A stretch of 25,987 nucleotides of DNA, taken from contig JAKQYG010000005.1 in the NCBI GenBank assembly GCA_023356515.1, forward strand, positions 1 through 25,987, read 5' to 3'. This DNA comes from Trichodesmium sp. MAG_R04 (GTDB lineage: Bacteria > Cyanobacteriota > Cyanobacteriia > Cyanobacteriales > Microcoleaceae). The translations under genes and the position numbers were made by a program. The notes beneath the pieces were generated by a model that did no database searches, had not been told where the DNA came from, and saw only the letters and a program-made list of their open reading frames with translations. Shown here in pieces: positions 16,775 to 23,691 of the stretch (positions are counted from its first letter, which is position 1; the number at the start of each line of letters is the position of its first letter).

Positions 16775-17725
16775 ATGACATCATCTAAGATACCAGTATC
16801 AGTTCTAATTCCTGCTAAGAACGAAGAGAAAAATTTACCTACTTGTCTAGAAAGTGTAGCTAGAGCAGATGAAATATTTGTAGTAGATTCTCAAAGTAGC
16901 GATCGCTCTACTGAAATAGTTAAAAGTTATGGAGCAAATTTAGTACAGTTCTATTTTAACGGAACTTGGCCGAAAAAGAAGAATTGGTCTTTGGACAATT
17001 TACAATTTCGGAATCAGTGGGTATTAATCGTTGATTGTGATGAACGCATTACTCCAGAACTTTGGAATGAAATTGCTACAGAGATTCGAGCTCCAAATTA
17101 TAATGGTTATTATATCAACCGCAAAGTATTTTTTCTAGGTAAATGGATTCGTCATGGTGGAAAATATCCTGATTGGAACCTCAGATTGTTTAAACATAAA
17201 GAAGGTCGCTACGAAAACCTAAAAACTGAGGGTGTCCAGAATACTGGGGATAATGAGGTACATGAACACGTTATTTTAACTGGCAATGTGGGATATTTGA
17301 AAAATGATATGCTTCACGAAGATTTTCGTGATTTATTTCACTGGATCGAAAGACACAACCGTTATTCTAATTGGGAAGCACGGGTATATTACAATGTAGT
17401 GAGTGGTGAAGGTGAGAGTGGAACTATTGGTGCTAGTTTATTTGGAGATGCAGTACAGCGCAAGCGTTTTCTTAAGAAAATATGGGTGAGACTACCATTT
17501 AAACCTTTCCTAAGATTTATTTTGTTCTACCTTATTCAGGGAGGATTTTTAGATGGTAAAGCAGGATATATTTATGGTAGATTACTGAGTCAATACGAGT
17601 ACCAAATTGGTGTTAAGCTTTATGAGCTTAAAGATTGTGGTGGTCAGTTGAATGTTACTCACAAGAAACCAGAAACTACTAATTCTCAAGCAGTTGCTCA
17701 AGTAGATTCAGCTAGTAGTAGTTAG
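16775..17725 (+). CDS. Family 2 glycosyltransferase (WaaE/KdtX-like)
   Basis: 316 residues from the ATG at 16775 (a TTG at 16769 is also open). Seen: VSVLIPAKNEEKNLPTCLESV, VVDSQSSD with Asp38, VDCDERITPELW with the DxD at 87-89, then YYINRKVFFLGKWIRHGGKYPDWNLRLFKH, a stretch shared with the lipopolysaccharide-core glycosyltransferase WaaE/KdtX group, and HEHV..G. Near the end there is a hydrophobic segment (FLRFILFYLIQGGFL) that may lie on the membrane. Acceptor and sugar unknown. It starts 29 bp after the first GT2 and ends 190 bp before the acetyltransferase. Confidence 0.9.
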   Translation: MTSSKIPVSVLIPAKNEEKNLPTCLESVARADEIFVVDSQSSDRSTEIVKSYGANLVQFYFNGTWPKKKNWSLDNLQFRNQWVLIVDCDERITPELWNEIATEIRAPNYNGYYINRKVFFLGKWIRHGGKYPDWNLRLFKHKEGRYENLKTEGVQNTGDNEVHEHVILTGNVGYLKNDMLHEDFRDLFHWIERHNRYSNWEARVYYNVVSGEGESGTIGASLFGDAVQRKRFLKKIWVRLPFKPFLRFILFYLIQGGFLDGKAGYIYGRLLSQYEYQIGVKLYELKDCGGQLNVTHKKPETTNSQAVAQVDSASSS

Positions 17726-17915
17726 TAGTAAAAGAAGCCAGTTGAATTAAAATTATTTGGTTAAAATAAAATGAATTAATTCTCAAACCATTGACTCAGA
17801 GATGAAAGTCAAAGGTCAAAAGTAAAATTTTATCAGCTAAAAACTTTAGCTATACAGTAATATCAGAAAATCATCTGTTATCTGACATTTAAAGTTGGAA
17901 ACTATTTGTGACATC

Positions 17916-18506
17916 ATGACAAAGAACGAACAAACAGAACCTTGGGTCGATCTTCGCAAATACAGCCAATCTTGGTATGATCGTGGTAAACCTGGCTGGT
18001 TTGTATTACTGTGGTGGTTTGTACAAGCAATTACTTTTCCCTTAACTCCTCAGCCTTTATATGGTGTGAGACGACTAATATTAAATCTCTTTGGTGCCAC
18101 AATTGGTCAAGAAGTTTTAATTCGCCCTACTGCCAGATTTACTTATCCTTGGAAAATAGTAATCGGTGATTATAGCTGGATAGGAGATAATGTAGTTTTA
18201 TACAGTCTTGACCATATTGAAATAGGTAAGCATTGCGTTATCTCTCAAAAAAGTTACCTTTGCACTGGTAGTCATAATATAGAAGACCCTAAATTTGGTT
18301 TAGAAACAGCAGGTATTACTATTGGCAATGGTGCTTGGGTAGGGGCAGATTGTTTTATTGGTCTTGGTGTTAATATTGGTGCTAATGCAGTTATTGGTGC
18401 TAGGAGTAGTGTTTTTAAAGATATGCCTCCAGGTCAAGTTTGTTTAGGAGCACCTTGTCAACCTCGTTATCCAAGAAAAATGAAAGACACAAGAGCATTG
18501 ACTTAA
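17916..18506 (+). CDS. Hexapeptide-repeat (WcaF/HpsU-like) O-acetyltransferase
   Basis: 196 residues from the ATG at 17916 (a TTG at 17895 is open but unlikely). Left-handed beta-helix acyltransferase: repeated [I/V]G-x4 hexads from about 60 to 165, for example IGDYSWIGDNVVLY and IGNGAWVGADCFIGLGVNIGANAVIGARSSV, with the catalytic His120 in TGSH. The N-terminus (WVDLRKYSQSWYDRGKPGWFVLLWWFVQAITFPL) has a hydrophobic stretch and is shared, from memory, with the cyanobacterial hormogonium-polysaccharide acetyltransferase HpsU. It should acetylate a sugar of the polymer made by the two glycosyltransferases before it. Confidence 0.9.
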   Translation: MTKNEQTEPWVDLRKYSQSWYDRGKPGWFVLLWWFVQAITFPLTPQPLYGVRRLILNLFGATIGQEVLIRPTARFTYPWKIVIGDYSWIGDNVVLYSLDHIEIGKHCVISQKSYLCTGSHNIEDPKFGLETAGITIGNGAWVGADCFIGLGVNIGANAVIGARSSVFKDMPPGQVCLGAPCQPRYPRKMKDTRALT

Positions 18507-19309
18507 TCCTAGAATAACGATCTAATAGGTTAGAAAGTATACCATTGTACTGGCAATACCCATAAATGAAATCCATAGTTAATTTACAGAGCATCAAGTC
18601 GTGGCGAAATTTGCAAGATGAGAAATACCAAAGACTTCTGAGCAAAAGTTACTAAGCAAGGTTAATAGTCGATCTTATCTTTTCCTCATCAAAGACTTGC
18701 TCCAACTGTGGTCATGTTCAAGATATGCCGTTAAATGTGGGAACTTATGACTGCCCTGTATGTGGGATATCTATAGACCGCGATCTGAATGCAAGTATTA
18801 ATTTCAAAAATGCGGTCGGCTCGACCGTGAATGTCTGTGGATGAGTAACCGCCGACGGCCTCAGTAGAAGCAGAGAGTAAACATCAATTTGTCACTTTAT
18901 ATGACGCTTTGTATCAGTTTTATAGAGTAGTTATACTAATCCTCAATGATTGTGAAAATAAATAGAGGAATCATAGAAAAGTACAATTGTTTAGGGTACC
19001 TGATTTATAGCAACGTGCGCTGGTATATTTACATGGTACAAGTTGCTACTAATGTAATATATTTGAAAGTATTGGTAGATAGTAGCGTAAAATTGTACTA
19101 CACTTAAATGCGATAGTAATATGTAAAGATGTGAGTGCTCATTGCTATAACTAAATAGGCTTGCTGATTAAGTAGACATCAGATTGTAAAACCATTTAGT
19201 AGGTAGGCATTAAGATTTGTCGCTATGTAATTAATGTGTAATTAATTTTGTGACCTGATTATTTTATTTTTTAATTTTTCCCGTCCCCAATTCCTTACTT
19301 TCAAATTTT
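18507..19309. other. 803-bp intergenic region with a tnpB remnant
   Basis: Apart from the tnpB relic (18665-18880) there is nothing clear. The right 430 bases are AT-rich and lie at the 3' end of pxcA. A 29-codon frame at 18566 (MKSIVNLQSIKSWRNL) has no known match and no Shine-Dalgarno. Confidence 0.5.
18665..18880 (+). pseudogene. TnpB C-terminal remnant (likely IS607-type)
   Basis: The frame gives FSSSKTCSNCGHVQDMPL, then YDCPVCG and DRDLNASINFKNA, followed by GSTVNVCG. These are the zinc ribbon and RuvC-III Asp helix of TnpB. A TGA at 18842 interrupts it, and the same frame continues VTADGLSRSRE to a TAA at 18878, the tail usual for this TnpB group. Everything N-terminal is missing. Same strand as the tnpA relic at 15328. 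Confidence 0.8.
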
Positions 19310-20740
19310 CTACTCATTCATGTTTTTATAGGTAGCTACTGCAGAAGGTGAACTACGGTTCAAGTAACGGAATATCCAATACTTAAAAACAGCATCCAAG
19401 ATCACTGGAAAAGTTGCAATAAATAAGAAGTTAAAATCTTTGCTTTCTGGTAATCCAAAATGTCTAGCAATATTTTCTAAAATTACTTCCCAACCGTGAG
19501 GAGAGTGGAATCCTACAAACATATCTGTTAACAAAATAATGATAAATGCCTTAGCACTATCACTAAGACCATATATAACATCATCTATGAAAGATTTTAA
19601 AACCTCAACTTCTCTTTTATTAGTAGAAATAATAATGAAAAAAGTAATAAAAGATATTAGATCAGAAAAAATATTTTTAATTGCATTATTAGCCTTCAGC
19701 TTGTATTCCCAGGCTATTTCTTTAGCCTTTTTTTTTACTTTCTTTTCAATCAACTCTTCCCTTTCAGATTTAGGTATTTCGGTAATTTCTTTCCCAGATG
19801 CATATAATTCTGGAAATAATTCTGAACCTTTACCTAAATAAATTTGAAAATGAATTTTTTCCTCATATTGACGCAATTTGATTAAAGCTTGCTCTTCCAT
19901 ATTAGAGTTAAGAAAGATTGCTACTTGTTGATGAGGTAGTGGCATAAAATTATCAACTAAATAACCCACAAAAGTTATTTTCGATAACTGGTGCATGAGT
20001 AAAGGTACTAAAATTAACAGTAATACAAATCTAATTGAAGTAATAGTCTTAACTCTGGATTTTCTAAACTTTCTAATAACTTCTGTTTCTGCTTCAGGAT
20101 CTAATTCTTTTTTGATTCTTTTTAAAGTATTTAACAGCGAACGTGGTAAGAAGCTCGTTTCAGGATTATCAGGTTTTAGTTGTGCTAAATTATTGTTATG
20201 TAGAGAATCAGATATAACATTATTATAATTATTATTAAGATTATTTTCACTAGATACTGTAGCTACAGAAGATGAAGAATTAGGTATTTCTATAATTACA
20301 TTTGATTCTTTTACTTGAGGGTTTGAGGACTTGCGGTATCGATTAAATACTTGGTCGATAAACTCTAGTTTTTCTAAAATAATTGATGGTCGCTCCTGAA
20401 ATTCTTGCTGGCGACTTTGATTAAATTTATCCTCTTGCTTGTCAACTTTATTTTGATCAAGAGTTCCCACTACTGAAACACTGGTATTAAATTCAACTAA
20501 TCTAGTTTGAATAATTTTTAAGTATCGCTTCAGTTCAGAATTAAAATAAGATTTAGCACTATTACTATAACAAACTGATGCAGTAGAAATTTTTTGACCT
20601 TCAAAATGTTCCTCCTCAATAGACTTAATCTTGAGAGCAGCATCATAAGCTATATCCAAAGCTCTGTGAGGAGTTTCTCGGAACCACTGGTTAGCATTCA
20701 ATGCAGACAGTTTAAATTGCTTCCAGGGATAAATAGCCAT
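19310..20740 (-). CDS. pxcA: Proton extrusion protein PxcA (CotA/CemA family)
   Basis: 476 residues from the ATG at 20740 (TTG at 20788 is open but would add a non-family leader). Needed for light-driven proton export and thereby for CO2/Na+ homeostasis in cyanobacteria; plastid homologue CemA/Ycf10. Seen: NANQWFRETPHRALDIAYDAALKIKSIEEEHF (N-terminal signature), a long low-complexity variable middle with Asn/Ser runs, then several membrane segments in the C-terminal half, starting at SIRFVLLLILVPLLM. The end block is typical: FHSPHGWEVI, GLPES, FLFIATFPVILDAVFKYWIFRYLNR and SPSAVATYKNMNE. Standalone, 141 bp downstream of the thioredoxin gene on the same strand. Confidence 0.95.
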   Translation of the reverse strand: MAIYPWKQFKLSALNANQWFRETPHRALDIAYDAALKIKSIEEEHFEGQKISTASVCYSNSAKSYFNSELKRYLKIIQTRLVEFNTSVSVVGTLDQNKVDKQEDKFNQSRQQEFQERPSIILEKLEFIDQVFNRYRKSSNPQVKESNVIIEIPNSSSSVATVSSENNLNNNYNNVISDSLHNNNLAQLKPDNPETSFLPRSLLNTLKRIKKELDPEAETEVIRKFRKSRVKTITSIRFVLLLILVPLLMHQLSKITFVGYLVDNFMPLPHQQVAIFLNSNMEEQALIKLRQYEEKIHFQIYLGKGSELFPELYASGKEITEIPKSEREELIEKKVKKKAKEIAWEYKLKANNAIKNIFSDLISFITFFIIISTNKREVEVLKSFIDDVIYGLSDSAKAFIIILLTDMFVGFHSPHGWEVILENIARHFGLPESKDFNFLFIATFPVILDAVFKYWIFRYLNRSSPSAVATYKNMNE

Positions 20741-20881
20741 ATTTTTTAGTGCTCTGATCAATTGAAATAGATTACAATAAATACACAAATCGTAAGCATT
20801 CAGCCGTTGGCTATAAGTTACAGCACTTTCGGTTGTTATGAGGTATACCCAATTATCTCTAAATTTTTCAAGAAAATATAA

Positions 20882-21205
20882 TCAACTGTTGATGATACCA
20901 TTTAAGTGTTTCAATAGCTGTGGTGTTTGTACTAACCCCTCTATTTTCTCTATTGCTTGACCATTCTTAAACAAGACCAAAGTGGGCAAGGCTTCAATAT
21001 GATACTGGGAAGCTAACTGAGGATATTTATCTGTATCAATTTTAATTATTCGTATTTTATTTTTCATTTGCTGATTCACCTCTTCTAAAATAGGGGCCAT
21101 CATTTTACAAGGGCCACACCAAGTAGCATAAAAGTCGACTAAAACAGGCAAATCTGAACCAGTAAGTAATTCATTAAAATTATTAAACTTCTTTTTAATT
21201 GCCAT
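20882..21205 (-). CDS. trxA: Thioredoxin (y-type/TrxQ-like)
   Basis: 107 residues. Disulfide reductase with active site WCGPC (about 29-33) in VDFYATWCGPCKMMAPILEEV, and the cis-proline in EALPTLVLFKNG. VDFYATWCGPC..M.PIL and KIDTDKYP.LASQY.IEALPT resemble the y-type thioredoxins of cyanobacteria (TrxQ) and plastids more than the m-type; trxA is given only as the general name. No Shine-Dalgarno is seen. Faces the fabG gene across 172 bp, which must hold both promoters. Confidence 0.92.
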   Translation of the reverse strand: MAIKKKFNNFNELLTGSDLPVLVDFYATWCGPCKMMAPILEEVNQQMKNKIRIIKIDTDKYPQLASQYHIEALPTLVLFKNGQAIEKIEGLVQTPQLLKHLNGIINS

Positions 21206-21364
21206 AATTAATAAAAAAAATTTATTAGTTTATTGTGTTAATCCATATGTTAATCTAATCAAATGAAAATCTTTTGAAATTTAAGGAAGAAGATAGAATT
21301 ATAAACATATAGCACATACTATATTATTATGTAGAGGAATATCGAATAGGTTCTACATAAAACA

Positions 21365-21370
21365 AAAGGA
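21365..21370 (+). promoter_or_regulatory. Ribosome-binding site of fabG
   Basis: AAAGGA seven bases before the ATG at 21378. It favours this start over the TTG at 21372, which it would almost touch. Confidence 0.55.
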
Positions 21371-21377
21371 TTTGATT

Positions 21378-22136
21378 ATGGAAGTATTGCCAGAAACATT
21401 ACAACGTTTAAAAGGAAAAATAGCAATAATTACAGGTGGATCCAGAGGAATTGGTCGAGCAACAGCTTTAGCATTAGCGATGGAAGGGGCAAATGTTGTT
21501 GTTAACTATGCTAAATCTAGTGATGCGGCTTTGGAAGTAGTAGAAGAAATAGTTGCTGCGGGTGGCAATGGTATGGCACTACAAGCAGATATTTCTCAAA
21601 TGGAAGAAGTAGATAACTTTGTTAAAAAAGTGATGGAAAAGTGGAGTTGCATTGATATCTTAGTTAATAATGCTGGCATTACTCGCGATAAATTACTGCT
21701 GCGGATGAAACCAGAAGACTGGCACTCAGTCATAGGTCTAAATTTGACAGGAGTATTTCTTTGTACTCGTGCTGTAAGTAAAATTATGCTCAAACAAAAG
21801 AGTGGGCGTATTATTAATGTTTCTTCGGTGGCTGGGCAAACGGGTAATCCTGGTCAAGCTAATTATAGTGCAGCAAAAGCAGGAGTAATTGGCTTTACTA
21901 AAACTGTAGCAAAGGAACTTGCTAATAGAGGGATTACAGTAAATGCAGTTGCCCCTGGATTTATTGCTACTGATATGACTAAAGACCTAAAAAATTCTGA
22001 GGAAATTATTAAGTTTATTCCTCTGGGTCGTTATGGTAAACCAGAAGAGGTAGCAGGTATGATTAGGTTTTTAGCTGCTGATGATGCGGCAAATTATATT
22101 ACGGGTCAAGTATTTAATGTCGATGGGGGTTTTTAA
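21378..22136 (+). CDS. fabG: 3-oxoacyl-[acyl-carrier-protein] reductase
   Basis: 252 residues, normal for FabG. NADPH-dependent reduction of beta-ketoacyl-ACP in type II fatty-acid synthesis. Seen: TGGSRGIG (19-26) for the cofactor, NNAG (97-100), Asn122, catalytic Ser150, Tyr163 and Lys167 in the NYSAAKAGV block, and the PGFIATDM segment. The closing FNVDGGF lacks the usual last Met/Val of FabG, a trivial difference. Cyanobacteria have several SDR paralogues, but the ITRDKLLLRMKPEDW block is specific to the FabG group. Confidence 0.93.
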   Translation: MEVLPETLQRLKGKIAIITGGSRGIGRATALALAMEGANVVVNYAKSSDAALEVVEEIVAAGGNGMALQADISQMEEVDNFVKKVMEKWSCIDILVNNAGITRDKLLLRMKPEDWHSVIGLNLTGVFLCTRAVSKIMLKQKSGRIINVSSVAGQTGNPGQANYSAAKAGVIGFTKTVAKELANRGITVNAVAPGFIATDMTKDLKNSEEIIKFIPLGRYGKPEEVAGMIRFLAADDAANYITGQVFNVDGGF

Positions 22137-22256
22137 CTGTTACAGAACTTCTTATGCAAAGGTACTGATATAGATCCTTGGTGCATTCGCTAGTCCTAAC
22201 ATACCCGACCAATAGCGTTCTTGCATGAGTCCTATATTATATTATCTATAATTTGC

Positions 22257-22349
22257 TCAGGACTTACGCTAAGGCACTAAATGTAGCGTAGTTATATCAA
22301 AAAAAGCCCCAAAGATATACGATATATGGAGAAACTACGTAAGTCCTGA
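22257..22349. mobile_element. 93-bp MITE-like element with 12-bp perfect terminal inverted repeats
   Basis: TCAGGACTTACG (22257-22268) and CGTAAGTCCTGA (22338-22349) are exact inverted repeats around 69 bp with no coding capacity. The CAGGACTTACG end is, from memory, common in cyanobacterial genomes at the tips of insertion sequences and their derivatives. No transposase is in the window; a target-site duplication was not clear. Confidence 0.75.
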
Positions 22350-22436
22350 AATTTGACTTCTAACTCTATATTGTAAGAATTCAGGTCTTAGCTATTGGGG
22401 ATTAGCTATCGGATATTAACTACTTAAAAAAAATTG

Positions 22437-23579
22437 ATGAAACCAAATATTTATACTATACCTTTAAGACAATTAGCTTCTGGGGATTTTTTGTATTTAC
22501 AAGTTTATAAATTCACTGGAAATCAAGCAGGAAAAAAAGCTTATATCCAGGCAAATTTACATGGAGCTGAGATTAGTGGTAATGCTGTTATTTATCACTT
22601 GATAGAATTTTTAATGAATCTGGATAATAGTCAACTAATAGGAGAAATATGGTTAGTACCTGTTTGTAATCCTGAAGGAGTTAATGCGCGATCGCATCAA
22701 TTTTCATCAGGTAGATATAATGGCTATGATGGCAAAGATTGGAACCGAATATTTTGGGATTATGAAAAGGAAGATGTAGATATTGAAGCTTTTGCCAAAG
22801 CTCAAATCAACTTTACAGAAACGGAAATAAAAAATAACTATCGCCAGAAAATTTTATACAGTTTTAATCAGCAGTTAAAAAAAATTAATTCTCCTAGTAG
22901 TACACCTTTCTATAAACAATATAGATATCAACTTCAATCGTTATGTTTAGATGCAGATTATGTGATAGATTTGCATAGTTCAACTAACGAAAGTTTAGAT
23001 TATCTTTATTGCTTTCATGGTAGAGAAGAGAGTGCTAGGTTGTTTCTTTTAGATTATGGAATTTTAATGGGTGAGGGTGAATATGATGGAGATACTTTTG
23101 ATAATGCGTTTTTGAAACCTTGGTTAGCTTTAGAAAGGAATTTGAAAAAGCAAGGAAAACCAATTCAATTTGATATAGAATCATGGACATTAGAATTAGG
23201 TTCAGGAATGAAAATGAACCCAGAATCAGTAGCAAAAGGTATTCGGGGATTAAAAAATTATTTTGCTAATAAAAAGTTATTAAAAATCCCCGAATTTCCC
23301 TTAACAGAATTAGCAGATCATCAAATAGTTTTTACTTCTAAACAAGATATGAAACCTTATTATGCTCCTGTAGGTGGTATGATTCAAAATAGAGTTGAAC
23401 CTGGTACAATTGTCAAACAAAATCAGCGTATTTATCAAATATTAAATTTTAACAAATATCAAGATTTGCCAAAAGTTGTAGATATTTTTGCAGAAACAGA
23501 TGGTTTAATTTTAGATAATTCAACAAACCATTGTGTTAATCAAGGAGATTTTGTATTAGAAATTATATGGGGAGAAGTA
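22437..23579 (+). CDS. Succinylglutamate desuccinylase/aspartoacylase family metallo-hydrolase
   Basis: 380-odd residues from the ATG at 22437 (TTG at 22434 is in frame just before; the stop codon ends at 23582). A zinc carboxypeptidase-fold amidohydrolase. Zinc ligands: His42 and Glu45 in ANLHGAEISGN, and His180 in VIDLHSS; general base Glu253 in WTLELGSG. VPVCNPEGVNARSHQF is also typical. Bacterial members cleave N-acyl amino acids, and others act on unknown amides; no arginine-catabolism (ast) gene is near, so the substrate is not known. The C-terminal 100 residues form a beta domain with PVGGMIQNRVEPGTIVKQNQ and AETDGLI, as in the extended group of this family. Confidence 0.85.
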
Positions 23580-23691
23580 TAGGAGTGTGATCTCCAAATC
23601 CTGATGAATTATTAATATAAAACCCAAAAGAAACCCAATTAGAAAGAGCGGATGACTTGTTAGTAATCCTTCATTTTTTTTGAATTCAGGA

